This document shows, one piece after another, positions 18,667 to 27,393 of a stretch of DNA of 64,000 nucleotides (position 1 is the stretch's first letter; every line of letters begins with the position of its first letter). Position numbers and translations under genes: made by a program. Origin of the DNA: CAZUNO01 sp964621445 [NCBI: Candidatus Hadarchaeota archaeon] (GTDB taxonomy: Archaea; CAYQAE01; CAYVLA01); contig CAZUNO010000011.1 of assembly GCA_964621445.1 (NCBI GenBank), positions 17,298 through 81,297 of the forward strand, given 5' to 3'. The notes under the pieces were generated by a model. It made no database searches, was not told where the DNA came from, and saw only the letters and a program-made list of their open reading frames with translations.

Positions 18667-19300
18667 TCCCCAGGAAGTATATCCCCAGGAGAACTAGAAA
18701 TATGGAGCATCCTACCAGAACCCCCCTGTAGACCACGTCGTTTATGTGTTTGGTTCCGGTGGCGACTCCGGCCGATATCAGGCTGAACCAGGCCAGATCC
18801 GATAGTATGTGTCCCGAGTAGAATGCCGGGAGTCCAAGCGGCCCGGCCTCCGAGGCCATTGCTATGTAGGCAAGTCCTATTGTTGCCCACCAAAGCATCC
18901 AGTAGGGATTAGAGGCGCTGGTCACTATGCCCTCGATCACCGGCCTGAGCACGGACTCCTCCCTCGCGGAATGGCCCGAGTCGGGCCGGGATGGCAGCTC
19001 GGCCTTCCCGGTCTTGACCTCGTAGGCTATCATGGCACCTAGGGCCACCAGCATGAGGCCACCAACTATCAGTATGGTGTTCATCACCGCTTCCCTCCGC
19101 AGGATCTCGCCCAGGCCGGCCAGCACCGCGGATATTAGCCCAACCTCGATTATCCCGTGCCCCAGGACCACCAGTGGCCCGGCCTTAAAACCCATGCGGG
19201 CCGAGCGGTTTATGGTGGCCACCAGTACCGGACCGGGCATCATGGCTCCGCTGAGACCCACCACGAAGGCGCTACCGAACAGAAACGGGAGGGAGGCCAT
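18635..19300 (-). CDS. LysE/RhtB-family amino acid exporter
   Basis: Membrane exporter of 221 residues with five or six helices. The N-terminal signature GLSGAMMPGPVLVATINRSA is the LysE-family motif, and NPYWMLWWATIGLAYIA is the second conserved block with the asparagine-proline pair. Substrate cannot be told from sequence; amino acids or their derivatives are usual. It lies between the ATP-grasp gene (four bases upstream) and priL (overlapping), all on the minus strand, so they form one operon with no obvious common function. Confidence 0.85.
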   Translation of the reverse strand: MASLPFLFGSAFVVGLSGAMMPGPVLVATINRSARMGFKAGPLVVLGHGIIEVGLISAVLAGLGEILRREAVMNTILIVGGLMLVALGAMIAYEVKTGKAELPSRPDSGHSAREESVLRPVIEGIVTSASNPYWMLWWATIGLAYIAMASEAGPLGLPAFYSGHILSDLAWFSLISAGVATGTKHINDVVYRGVLVGCSIFLVLLGIYFLGNGLSSFIAWD

Positions 19301-19304
19301 GGCT

Positions 19305-20459
19305 CTAGAGGCCCAGGGAAGTGCTGATAACTCTATTCTCCCTGCTCTGCAGGGATCGTCGGCAGCCCTCCATGGTACTCTCGCGAGCGGTTACCGTGCA
19401 CAGCGGGGATCCGGCTTTCACCCTAGTTCCGGGCCTGGGCCTGTCCTTGACGAAGGGGAGGAACAGGGAGCTTGAGGCCACGAGGTCGGCGGGCGCGTAG
19501 ACCACCTTGCGGCCCCAGAACCCCGGGGCCCTTTCACCCTTCCTGGGGAGTCCCTGTCCCCTGCAGGCCCTGACGTGGAGGTCGAAAACGCTGAGACCAG
19601 AGGCCCCCTCTACCACCTCCAGGCTGCCCTGAATCCTGGGGTTTACCTCAAGCAGGTAGGGGTGGTCATCCCTTATTGCGAAATCTATGCCGTTACAGCC
19701 GACAAGCTCGTACTCGCGGGCCACCAGGCGGGCCGCACCCAGCATCTCCTCCTCAACCGAATTTGGGACATCGAGCGGGGCTATATTGCCGCCGTACCTG
19801 AACCCGCAGGTGGAGCTGCCGACGAGCTGTCTGGTGGTGCTCAGCGGCAGGAACTGGTCCCCATTACACACGAAGGAGAGGGAGGCCGGGATCCCGGGAA
19901 CCAATCTCTGGACGAGCGCTGGCCTGTCCCGCCACCTGTTGAGAAGCCCTGGTGAGCCCATTACCTGGTCCAGCCTCGCTATGCCGTGTCCCCCGCCTGA
20001 TTTCAGCGGCTTGACCAGGAATTCTCCCTCTTCCGTGAATCCGGGGTCCAGGTCCCCCAGGCGGTCCACTACGCGGGTCGGAGGAAAACTGATTTTCTCG
20101 CTCGCCAGAAATTCGAACAGCTTTTCCCAGTCTCTAACCCTTCTCAGGGTCCTGGCGGAGTTGCCAAATATCGCCTTCCCATCACTGACCCAGCCTTCAA
20201 CCAGTTCGGGGTGGTTCTCGAACCCGGACCCGTACACCACCTCGGTGAAGTCCAGATCCTTGCTGCAGAGGTAGAGCTTTTCGGTTGCCGAGCCCGGGAG
20301 CGCGTGGAGATGCTGGAAATCCCTCATCAGGGAGTAGCTTGGATAGATACGGGATAGGTCGAGGTCTCCAAATATGTCCAGTACAAGGAGATTGTACCCC
20401 GTCCTGGCCGCTGATTCGGCAGCGGCACGGGCGCTGATGGTGACCAGAAGCATGGCCAT
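19305..20459 (-). CDS. ATP-grasp carboligase-like protein (COG2232 type)
   Basis: The 384 residues start with MLLVTISARAAAESAARTG, followed by LVLDIFGDLDLS, the N-terminal signature I associate with the COG2232 group of ATP-grasp proteins found in methanogens and C1-metabolising organisms. The central ATP-grasp fold shows EFLVKPLKSGGGHGIARL (about residues 147-164) and the metal-binding NGIDFAIRDDHPYLLEVNPR (about 250-270). ATP-grasp enzymes join a carboxylate to an amine or thiol via an acyl phosphate; the substrate is unknown. In C1 organisms relatives sit near methanopterin genes, and an isolated mtrH is present in this window, but a role in that pathway is inference. Confidence 0.78.
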   Translation of the reverse strand: MAMLLVTISARAAAESAARTGYNLLVLDIFGDLDLSRIYPSYSLMRDFQHLHALPGSATEKLYLCSKDLDFTEVVYGSGFENHPELVEGWVSDGKAIFGNSARTLRRVRDWEKLFEFLASEKISFPPTRVVDRLGDLDPGFTEEGEFLVKPLKSGGGHGIARLDQVMGSPGLLNRWRDRPALVQRLVPGIPASLSFVCNGDQFLPLSTTRQLVGSSTCGFRYGGNIAPLDVPNSVEEEMLGAARLVAREYELVGCNGIDFAIRDDHPYLLEVNPRIQGSLEVVEGASGLSVFDLHVRACRGQGLPRKGERAPGFWGRKVVYAPADLVASSSLFLPFVKDRPRPGTRVKAGSPLCTVTARESTMEGCRRSLQSRENRVISTSLGL

Positions 20460-20638
20460 TCCGCTTTTCTCTCCCTGACGGTTAGATGTTGAGAGATTTA
20501 ATAACTAGCACTCCCTTTTCCATATGGGTGGATGAAGACGCCTACAGCGGAGGAGTTAACTCGATGACTGATGATGGGCGGGCCGACACCCTTTCCCCTT
20601 TCCGGATTTCAGATTTCCACCTCGGGGGTTGGAACAGC

Positions 20639-20648
20639 AATTTATAAG
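20639..20648 (+). promoter_or_regulatory. TATA box upstream of the winged-helix regulator
   Basis: AATTTATAAG lies about 50 bases before the GTG at 20697. The intergenic stretch 20460-20638 holds no convincing gene; it separates this promoter from the divergent ATP-grasp operon, whose own TATA-like element is on the minus strand near 20495-20508. Confidence 0.45.
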
Positions 20649-20696
20649 CCATCAACATGACCTATCGACGGGAGCTGACCCTATTTCTCGGAACGG

Positions 20697-21281
20697 GTGT
20701 CTAAATTGGAAGAGGTCATGGAGCCTGAGGATAAATACGCCGTAATACGTGATGCGCTGTACCGACTGGGCGGAAGAGTTAGACATGACGTCCTGGAGGG
20801 CGAGGTCTGCGGACGAAAACATCGCTGGAGATCCGAGCCCGTGGTACTTTCCAAGCGGTCATTCAAGATATACCTGAAGATCCTAATTCTGAAGGGGCAC
20901 ATACTGAAGGACGAGGTCGAGACCCCGGTGGGGAATAACGTGTACTACGAGTTGACCTCGAAGATATCGAGGAGGATAGAGGTCCATCGGTACGCGGTGG
21001 TGGCCGGCATACTACAGGCCGGTTACCAGCTGCCACCGGTCCTGGAATCATTACGCAAGACCGCGGTATCTCTAATGGAGAGCTACCCCCATCTGGTACC
21101 CGAGCTGGGGGAGTACGGGTCCAAGAGGTATGTCACCTGGATGTCGACCCAGTGGAGCTCGGAGGCCCGGGAGACCCTAACCCAGATACTGGCCAGAAGG
21201 TACGTCCTGGTGGCCGGTGAGATGATAATTCCGCTCAAGGAACTTAATCCCGGGATGCGGGAAACCCTGATGATAGACTGA
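20697..21281 (+). CDS. Winged-helix DNA-binding protein, putative regulator
   Basis: A 194-residue basic protein. Residues 10-90 fit a winged helix: VIRDALYRLGGRVRHDVLEG, then SKRSFKIYLKILILKGHILK as the recognition region and VYYELTSKISRRIEV as the wing. The C-terminal half is helical and unassigned. No ligand domain is recognisable. Starts at GTG 20697 or TTG 20706. It is followed by the radical SAM gene on the same strand after about 60 bases. The regulatory role is inferred from fold only. Confidence 0.6.
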   Translation: MSKLEEVMEPEDKYAVIRDALYRLGGRVRHDVLEGEVCGRKHRWRSEPVVLSKRSFKIYLKILILKGHILKDEVETPVGNNVYYELTSKISRRIEVHRYAVVAGILQAGYQLPPVLESLRKTAVSLMESYPHLVPELGEYGSKRYVTWMSTQWSSEARETLTQILARRYVLVAGEMIIPLKELNPGMRETLMID

Positions 21282-21345
21282 TTTCCGGACGGGAACCGCC
21301 CGATCGCTGCTTGATGGTCAAAGATAATTGAGAACATGTGGTGCT

Positions 21346-22143
21346 GTGAAAGGCGAAACCAGGATCAAGGAAGTCGTGTGCAAGACGGCGTTGAGTCCCT
21401 GCGGTCTGCCGGGGTTCGATTATTCCCTGAATCCCTACCGGGGATGCGGACACGGATGCGTCTATTGCTATTCACCGGCGGTGATAAGGGAGACCAGGGA
21501 GTGGGGGACCTTCGTTGATGTCAAGGTGAACATCCCCAACGTTCTGGCAAAGGAGCTGGGGCGTAAGAGGGAGGGAATTATATGGCTGGGAAGCGTGTGT
21601 GATGCATATCAGCCAGCCGAGGAGAGGTTCGCCCTGACCAGGAAGTGCCTGAGGCAGCTGCTCAGGGTCGATTGGTCCATCTCCCTTCTCACCAAGTCCT
21701 CCCTATCTGCCCGGGACTTCGATCTGATGGCCGATTTCTCAGATTTTGATCTCGGGTACAGCATAACCTCCGACGATGATTCCCTGCGCAGGAAGATGGA
21801 GCCTGGCGCCTCCTCGGTGGATGAAAGGCTGGAAGCCATGGCCAGGGCCAGCGATAGGGGGCTCGACCCGTGGGCATTCATAGCTCCCATCATTCCCGGA
21901 AGGACCGACCGGGTCGGGGATATGGAGTCCCTTATAGAGGCCCTGGCCGATGCCGGGGTTGAGAGGGTCGGTTTTGATCCTTTCCGTTACAAGTCCAGGT
22001 GCTGGCCCAGGATGAGGGAGTTTCTGGGGGAGGGGTCGGTGGAGGATTTCAAGGAGGCCCTGAGGAGTCCGGAGCACTTCCTCTCCGTGGCGAGGACCAT
22101 TGAGCAGGAGTGCAGCAAACGGGGCATGAAGTTGGTGGCCTAG
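21346..22143 (+). CDS. Radical SAM protein, SPL-like / COG1533 type
   Basis: Radical SAM enzyme of 265 residues. NPYRGCGHGCVYCYSPAV carries the CxxxCxxC motif that binds the 4Fe-4S cluster, and LPGFDYSLNPYRGC before it is characteristic of the COG1533 group related to spore photoproduct lyase. LTKSSLSARDFDLM and YSITSDDDSLRRKMEPGA also match that group. The substrate is unknown; several members act in DNA repair or are uncharacterised. I chose GTG 21346 because family members begin just here (KGETRIKEV); TTG 21328 is also in frame. The next gene starts directly after its stop. Confidence 0.8.
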   Translation: MKGETRIKEVVCKTALSPCGLPGFDYSLNPYRGCGHGCVYCYSPAVIRETREWGTFVDVKVNIPNVLAKELGRKREGIIWLGSVCDAYQPAEERFALTRKCLRQLLRVDWSISLLTKSSLSARDFDLMADFSDFDLGYSITSDDDSLRRKMEPGASSVDERLEAMARASDRGLDPWAFIAPIIPGRTDRVGDMESLIEALADAGVERVGFDPFRYKSRCWPRMREFLGEGSVEDFKEALRSPEHFLSVARTIEQECSKRGMKLVA

Positions 22144-22503
22144 TTGAAATCGAAACCTAATCTGGTGCTGGTAAGCAGGAACCTGCAAAGCCGCTCCTAC
22201 ATAAGGGCCCAGCTGATCGAGGAGGGCATAGAGGTGGCAGCGTTTAGATCGCTGGACGATGCCAGGCACTGGATGTTCGTGGGAGGGAGGGTACCGGACC
22301 TGGTCCTGGTGGATATCTGGAGAATGCCCCTGGAACCCGAGTTCATCAATTGGATGGAGGATTTGAGTGACCGGGCCCCGCTCCTGTTCCTCACCGGCGC
22401 TCGCCAGAGACTACCTCAGGCGATCCAGGGCCTGGGAGACGCAATCCGACGGCCGGCGAGCGTGGGACAGGTCGTGAGCAGGGTGAGGTCAACCCTGGAT
22501 TGA
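22144..22503 (+). CDS. Degenerate response-regulator receiver domain
   Basis: A 119-residue single-domain protein with the alternating fold of CheY-like receivers. PDLVLVDIWRMPLEPEF supplies the phospho-acceptor aspartate position and LLFLTGARQR the conserved threonine. The acidic pair at the end of strand 1 is replaced by SRN and the conserved lysine near the end of strand 5 by arginine (AIRRPASV), so phosphorylation is doubtful. It begins with TTG immediately after the radical SAM stop and is therefore co-translated with it. A pseudo-receiver acting as an interaction module is the likeliest reading. Confidence 0.6.
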   Translation: MKSKPNLVLVSRNLQSRSYIRAQLIEEGIEVAAFRSLDDARHWMFVGGRVPDLVLVDIWRMPLEPEFINWMEDLSDRAPLLFLTGARQRLPQAIQGLGDAIRRPASVGQVVSRVRSTLD

Positions 22504-22609
22504 GGTGAATTGGCTCATTCAAGCCTTGGAACCCCTTTTTTATTCGGGAAAGTTACCTTTTAATCTCCACATGGAATAGCTATATTGGAGATCTCCGGGG
22601 AGCTTTTAG

Positions 22610-24280
22610 TTGTCCTCAGAACTGGAACTCGACTTCTACACCACCATGCGTGATATTGAGTCCCGGGAAGAAGACCTACGGGAGGCCGGTGAGAGGAATG
22701 AAGAGAGTCAGTCGTTTCTAGGTAGGAAATCCGGTCTTAGGACTCTTTTGGTGGCGATTTTAGCCATTCTGGTAATTGCCCTGGTTGTATACCTCCTGCA
22801 TCTGGCTGGGTTTTTCGCGGCTCCCCGGGGCCAGCTTCTTTGGCGCGGTGCTTACCGCTCGCTGTCCGACGATTACCAGGAGCTGGAATCGCTTCACGGC
22901 AATCAGTCCCGATCGCTGAGCCAGGCTCGTGAGGAAAAGGAGAAATGGGAGAATGAGGCGGAATGGTTGCGGTCGGCCCTGGAGGCCAGGGAATCAAGGC
23001 TGGATGAAATCCAGGCGGAGATCGAGATCTGCAGGGAGGAGCTGGGCCGGACCAGGGGTGAGCTGGAAAAGGCCCGGTGCGAATACCTTCGGGCAGCCGA
23101 GCTGCTGAATCGGACCAGGAGGGAAAGGGACGATTACCGGTCATTATCCTCGGTCCTGAGGCATGAACTCTGTGTAACCCGATCAAACCTAACTGCAGCC
23201 AGGCGGGAGCTTGAGATTCGCATGGCCGAGCTAGCCTCGCTCCGGGAGGAGGTGAAAGGGCTCCAAGAACAATTGGAGGCCAGCCGGGACGATAGGGACC
23301 AATGGATATCCAGACTCCACGAACTGGAACTGGAATACCAGGAGCTCATGTGCAGGCTTAAGATCTGCGAGCTCGAGGAGGCCAGGTGGAGGGACCTATA
23401 CCTCGAGGAGCTGGCCGAGCTTGAGGAGGCCCTTGAAAGATGCGGAAATCGGACCAGGTCCCTTTCCCAGGCCCTGGATGACTGCAGGTCAAGAAACCGG
23501 GAATTGAGGGCGGAAAATGAGGAGGTCCTCCTGGAGCTGGAGCGGGTAATTTCCGAGCGGGACAGGTGGAAGGAGGCCTACCGGGAGCTCAACCGGTCAT
23601 ACAGGTTGCTCCAGGAGGAGCTGGGGGCTCTCAGGGAGAGGTGTGCAAATATCAGCGCTGCCCTGGAGGAGGTCACGCGGGAGAGGGACCGGTGGGAGAA
23701 CCTGTACGGTGAATTGGAGGCGAGCTACCGGACCTGTCTCTCAAGGCTGGAATACTGGAGGAACAGGTGTGATGAGCTCATGGCTGACCTGGAGACCGTC
23801 CAGGCCGAAAACGAGGAGCTATCCGACCAGCTGGAGGAATGCAGCTCCCGGGTGAACGAGCTGGAGGCCACCTGCGACTCACTCCAGGAAGAACTTGACC
23901 AGGCCCTTTCCAGCGTCGAGTACTGGCATGGACTGTACGATGGGCTATGGAACATCACCCTCTCGCTGGAGATCGGGAACATATCGGTCCTGGACCGGGA
24001 GTGTGGAAAGCCATCAAGGATTTCGGCGGAGATAATGGCCTGCGTGAGCACCACGGAATCCCCCATGTACCTGTTTCTTGAATACTGGGCTGAACCATTG
24101 GACTGCGTCTGGGGATATGGGACCATTACCGAGGAAGTTTCCCAATGGGAATCAACGTGCAAGACCTTCAATGTCACCCTCGATTTCGGTACCGGGGTGG
24201 GACCCTACAAGGTGATATCCAAGGGCAGGCTTCAACCAATCCATGGGGCGGCGGAAGCCGAGAAGCGGGGTCCGGATTAA
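22610..24280 (+). CDS. Membrane-anchored long coiled-coil protein
   Basis: A 556-residue protein with one transmembrane helix (about residues 44-66, LRTLLVAILAILVIALVVYL) near the N-terminus. About 340 residues of acidic-basic heptads follow, repeatedly containing RDRW/RDDY/ERD turns (for example RDRWENLYGELEASY). A C-terminal domain of about 110 residues (from WHGLYDGLWNITLSLEIGN) is not coiled coil and contains paired cysteines. Topology is probably N-in with the rod outside, or the reverse; the sequence does not decide. Tandem units with similar RxRW spacing suggest internal duplication. It starts with TTG at 22610 behind a TATA-like CCTTTTAATC (22556-22565). Function unknown; a structural cell-surface or tethering role is plausible. 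Confidence 0.7.
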   Translation: MSSELELDFYTTMRDIESREEDLREAGERNEESQSFLGRKSGLRTLLVAILAILVIALVVYLLHLAGFFAAPRGQLLWRGAYRSLSDDYQELESLHGNQSRSLSQAREEKEKWENEAEWLRSALEARESRLDEIQAEIEICREELGRTRGELEKARCEYLRAAELLNRTRRERDDYRSLSSVLRHELCVTRSNLTAARRELEIRMAELASLREEVKGLQEQLEASRDDRDQWISRLHELELEYQELMCRLKICELEEARWRDLYLEELAELEEALERCGNRTRSLSQALDDCRSRNRELRAENEEVLLELERVISERDRWKEAYRELNRSYRLLQEELGALRERCANISAALEEVTRERDRWENLYGELEASYRTCLSRLEYWRNRCDELMADLETVQAENEELSDQLEECSSRVNELEATCDSLQEELDQALSSVEYWHGLYDGLWNITLSLEIGNISVLDRECGKPSRISAEIMACVSTTESPMYLFLEYWAEPLDCVWGYGTITEEVSQWESTCKTFNVTLDFGTGVGPYKVISKGRLQPIHGAAEAEKRGPD

Positions 24281-24415
24281 CTCGGGTTCCCGGCTAGGAT
24301 GGAATTTTCATCATAAATGGCACTATTTCAACACGTTTTTGCCCCATATTCAAGTTGAATTTAGCAAATGGATACTAAATAGAGGCTAGAGCCCTTTCTT
24401 TTAGGGTTTCCCGAT

Positions 24416-24429
24416 AACTTTTTAAGTTA
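24416..24429 (+). promoter_or_regulatory. Strong TATA element upstream of a non-coding region
   Basis: AACTTTTTAAGTTA resembles promoters of abundant archaeal RNAs. Its centre lies about 26 bases before the first hairpin (24448-24467), which matches the expected distance to a transcription start. Just upstream are an interrupted palindrome, ATTCAA-G-TTGAAT (24348-24360), and a CCCT/AGGG hairpin (24392-24406) that may end the coiled-coil gene. Confidence 0.6.
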
Positions 24430-24444
24430 GAATGACATATATTC

Positions 24445-25095
24445 ATTCCCTGTCGTGGCCGGCAGGGCAGGTAGGAAGCAGACAGTCACGGGAAATGGTT
24501 CGATGTCCTTTGGATGTCGAGCCGGTGACGAACGCCTCTTTCCAGGGCCTATGTCCGTGGGAAGTCGCGTTCCAAGCCACGGGATTGATCGGCTGCGATC
24601 GATTTCCCCGAAACCAGTCGAAAAAAGTGGCCTCCCGTAAAGGGTCTCGCTCCGTTGAGGTACGAGCCATCGTCGAGTATCCCTGGTACAGTGGCTTTCT
24701 CGGTGCGAGCAAAGGAGCAGGTATCCAGGTCCGAGCCTCAGAAGAGGACTGGTGACTTGCTTTACGTCGCTTCCCTGCAAACCTGCCGGTTTGACGGGCA
24801 CAGGAGCGGTAAGGAGACGGATGCTGCCGGGAACAAGCAACAGGTTCCGGCTTGTTGCTTGGTGGAAGTTGATGGGTGTGTGAACACGCATCGGCAATGC
24901 CGCCGGGAGCACCTTCGTACCTTCTGATGTTTCCTCAGGTGGTATGGAGAAGGCGGCAATCCGTAAAAGGATCCGCCCGTTGAGGCGGAGTCGAGCACAA
25001 ACTCCCAAGTAAGTTCGACTTCTAACGGGCGGAAGGAACGGACCTCCACGCCAAACCTCAAGAGAGGTGTGGCGGTCTGTTTTGTCCGTCTCCCC
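24445..25095 (+). ncRNA. Candidate long structured non-coding RNA, family unknown
   Basis: About 650 bases without a credible protein but packed with stems. Clear hairpins: 24448-24467 (8 bp), 24497-24523 (12 bp, UUU loop), 24555-24582, 24581-24606 (11 bp), 24778-24793 (6 bp, TGCC loop), 24834-24861 (9 bp), 24871-24892, 24898-24958 (7 bp closing a smaller one), 24973-25032 (9 bp closing an 8-bp stem at 24989-25020), and 25046-25072 inside 25039-25088. Many stems use G-U pairs that would be A-C mismatches on the other strand, so the RNA is read from the plus strand. A TATA box precedes it and an oligo-T stretch (25139-25157) follows. I could not fit it to RNase P RNA, SRP RNA or rRNA. Confidence 0.65.
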
Positions 25096-25238
25096 GCAAT
25101 TCCCTATTTACACATCCCTTCTGGACTAGTTGTGGCTACATTTCTTCTCATTTTTTGATACTAATGGCGTAACACTGCGTATATTCCGGCAGGTTTTTAT
25201 CGTCCAAAAACGGTCATTATCCCTGGGTAGGTGATGAT

Positions 25239-26417
25239 TTGCCGAAATACATGTACGCGGATTCGACCGAGTTCGGTCTGCAGCGTGACTTCATAGATAT
25301 ACTCGAAAGGTTCTCGGACGCGGCGATAGAGGCCATTCCAGACCAGCGGGAAATCCTGGAGTTGAAAGAAAAGATAGCCAACAAGGAGTCGGAGAAGGAG
25401 TCCACCCTTACCAGGATAGACAAGTATGGCCAGGAGATAGATTCCTCGATAGAGGACGTGACCAGGCGTTTCGGGGCGGAGGAGTTTGGCCCGGTCCTAG
25501 AGAGGATGAAGGCAGCGGCCTCGGAATACGTCAATGACTTTCGGCAGGCCAGGCTTGAGGCCTTTGAGAAGGAGATGAGCTCCCTGAAGGACAGCCTATC
25601 CAAGAAACAGGCCAGCCTGCTCCAGGTCCTGCAGGACTTCCTGTACCATGACCCCCTGAAGATGGAGCGTCTGGTGGTCGAGGCCTCTCTGGATGGTGAA
25701 AGGTACGATTCCAGGGCCGAGACCTCCTGCCAGAACGGCGTGTTCTACGTATTCAAGCTGGACTTCTTCGACAGAAAAATGGAAGTTAAGGATCTGATAG
25801 AGAAGAAGGTGGAGATACCGGCAGCCATGAAGAAGACCATCATGGGGAAGGAAAAGAAGCCCCGGTTTATCTCCCTAGATGACTGGTGTATAGAGGACCT
25901 GAGGTACGAATCGAATGGGGAGACGGTTCTCAGAGCCACCCTGACCGGCGAGCCGGGCAAGGAGGACTCCCCTAAACTGCAGCTAACCCTGACCCCGGGG
26001 GAGGAAAGGGTTGAGTCGGTTGTGTACACGGACGAGGATGGGGATAGCCTGGACATACTGAAGGACCCCGAGCTCAGGAAGCACGTGGACGAGAACCTGG
26101 AGGAGTATGCCAAGTTCCTCCTGGGCCACTGCTTCACCCTTACCAATAGGAAGAAGGACATGGTCGATGTCCAGATGGACGACCAGGGTCTGGTGGAGAA
26201 CGACCTGGCCGAGAAGTTCATGGTAAGATGCGCAAAGGAATACGCCCCCACCGTGGCCAAGATAAGGGAGAAGGGCCTGGTGGACAAGGAGCTCAACCTG
26301 AAGGTAGAGGACGTCGAGGGCAGGAGAACTGAGCTTTATATGGATATAGAGGAATACAGGTCCAAGATGAAGGCCATCCCTCGCGGGTCAGAGATGTGTT
26401 CCATCATGGGTCTGTAG
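25239..26417 (+). CDS. Uncharacterised protein with coiled-coil N-terminus
   Basis: A soluble, acidic 392-residue protein. Residues 40-140 are predicted coiled coil (EILELKEKIANKESEKESTL and later MSSLKDSLSKKQASLLQVL). The rest is a mixed alpha/beta domain beginning at FLYHDPLKMERLVVEASLDG that I do not recognise; it has no obvious catalytic motif. The start TTG at 25239 has a GGTGATG site, and a TATA box (GTTTTTATCG, 25191-25200) lies upstream. It is followed after 11 bases by a second small coiled-coil gene, so the pair probably forms a complex. Confidence 0.65.
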   Translation: MPKYMYADSTEFGLQRDFIDILERFSDAAIEAIPDQREILELKEKIANKESEKESTLTRIDKYGQEIDSSIEDVTRRFGAEEFGPVLERMKAAASEYVNDFRQARLEAFEKEMSSLKDSLSKKQASLLQVLQDFLYHDPLKMERLVVEASLDGERYDSRAETSCQNGVFYVFKLDFFDRKMEVKDLIEKKVEIPAAMKKTIMGKEKKPRFISLDDWCIEDLRYESNGETVLRATLTGEPGKEDSPKLQLTLTPGEERVESVVYTDEDGDSLDILKDPELRKHVDENLEEYAKFLLGHCFTLTNRKKDMVDVQMDDQGLVENDLAEKFMVRCAKEYAPTVAKIREKGLVDKELNLKVEDVEGRRTELYMDIEEYRSKMKAIPRGSEMCSIMGL

Positions 26418-26428
26418 AGGTGCTGATC

Positions 26429-26701
26429 ATGGCATCGAGGTATTACGAGATACGTAGAAGGAAATCTCTCCAGAAGCTGGAAGAGGTGAAGTCCGAGAAG
26501 AGGTCCCTCGAGGCACTGATCGAGAACAGGAGCAAGCTTGACCAGGATGTCCAGTCCAAGTTGGAGGAAGTGGATAAGCTGATAAGCGACTCGGAAGGCC
26601 TGCACGAGAAATACGATTTCATGGAGTCCTTCAACAGGAGCAAGCGAGCCCTCAAGTTGCTCAAGGAATTGGATTACCTGGTTCTGGCCTCCAGGAAATG
26701 A
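26429..26701 (+). CDS. Small coiled-coil protein
   Basis: A 90-residue protein that is essentially one long helix pair: RRKSLQKLEEVKSEKRSLEA, then SKLDQDVQSKLEEVDKLISD. The ATG at 26429 is preceded by GAGGTG with seven bases of spacing, which makes it a better start than an in-frame upstream codon at 26396 inside the previous gene. It probably binds the coiled-coil region of the preceding protein. No family recognised. Confidence 0.62.
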   Translation: MASRYYEIRRRKSLQKLEEVKSEKRSLEALIENRSKLDQDVQSKLEEVDKLISDSEGLHEKYDFMESFNRSKRALKLLKELDYLVLASRK

Positions 26702-26780
26702 TCAGATGGGATGATGACGGGTTTTCGTTTATTAGTGGAGGGTACAGGCAATTCCAGCGGTGACCACGGGAGATTAGGAT

Positions 26781-27311
26781 TTGATTCCCAGGAAGGTTTT
26801 CTTCACCAAGGGAGTTGGTAGAAACTCCGAGAAGCTTTCCTCCTTCGAGGAGGCCCTGAGAGATGCCGGGGTAGAGGAATGCAACTTCGTTCACGTTTCC
26901 AGCATCCTTCCCCCGGGGTGTGAGGTAGTGGATAGGTCGGAGGGCGTGGCCCTGCTGGAAACCGGTCAGATAACCTTCGTGGTCATGGCCGAGAACTCCT
27001 CGTGCGAGCCCGGGACCCTGGTATCAGCTGCCATCGGCCTGGCCAGGCCGGCGAGCGATGGTTACGGGTATCTCTCCGAGCACACCAGCCTGAAACAGCC
27101 CTCAGGCGAGCACGCAGAGGACCTGGCGGCCACCATGCTGGCCACTGCACTGGGTATCGAGTTCGATCCCCAGGACGATTGGGACCAGAGGAAGAGGACC
27201 TACCGGGCATCTGGAAAGATAATCAAGACCAGCAACATATCCCAGTCGGCCCGGGTTGGTGAGGATGGCCGGTGGACCACGGTTCTGGCCGCGGCGGTCT
27301 TCGTCCTGTAG
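26781..27311 (+). CDS. pdaD: Pyruvoyl-dependent arginine decarboxylase
   Basis: Makes agmatine from arginine for polyamine (and, in archaea, agmatidine) synthesis. The N-terminus [20 protein letters not shown] is diagnostic. The proenzyme cleaves itself between the two serines of [10 protein letters not shown] (S40-S41), turning the second serine into the pyruvoyl cofactor. The conserved [10 protein letters not shown] and the essential glutamate region of the active site are present. At 176 residues it is close to the usual size. Starts at TTG 26781; a TATA-like CGTTTATTAG lies at 26726-26735. Agmatine made here would feed tRNA-Ile modification as well as spermidine. Confidence 0.93.
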   Translation: MIPRKVFFTKGVGRNSEKLSSFEEALRDAGVEECNFVHVSSILPPGCEVVDRSEGVALLETGQITFVVMAENSSCEPGTLVSAAIGLARPASDGYGYLSEHTSLKQPSGEHAEDLAATMLATALGIEFDPQDDWDQRKRTYRASGKIIKTSNISQSARVGEDGRWTTVLAAAVFVL

Positions 27312-27393
27312 GGCAGATCGATGGCCGCGTTTGGACTGGCCACAATATTTTAGGCTCCAGAGATAACCGGTTATCGGTCCCTTACTCAGCAAG

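Noticed and set aside
20530-20640. CTGA next to TGATGATG as a possible C/D-box guide RNA
   Set aside because: No properly spaced box C and terminal box D with a closing stem were found; the stretch is better read as intergenic.
24463-24480. CAGG-N7-GGAAGCAG, reminiscent of SRP RNA helix 8
   Set aside because: The apical stem would have two mismatches, the loop would be GGTA rather than GGAA, and the CAGGG is better used in the 24448-24467 hairpin. The rest does not follow SRP RNA order.
24427-25008. A 193-codon minus-strand frame and shorter plus-strand frames in the 24.4-25.1 kb region
   Set aside because: Composition is Arg/Pro/Ser-rich and irregular, no ribosome site or promoter fits, and the DNA forms dense hairpins whose G-U pairs assign the region to a plus-strand RNA.
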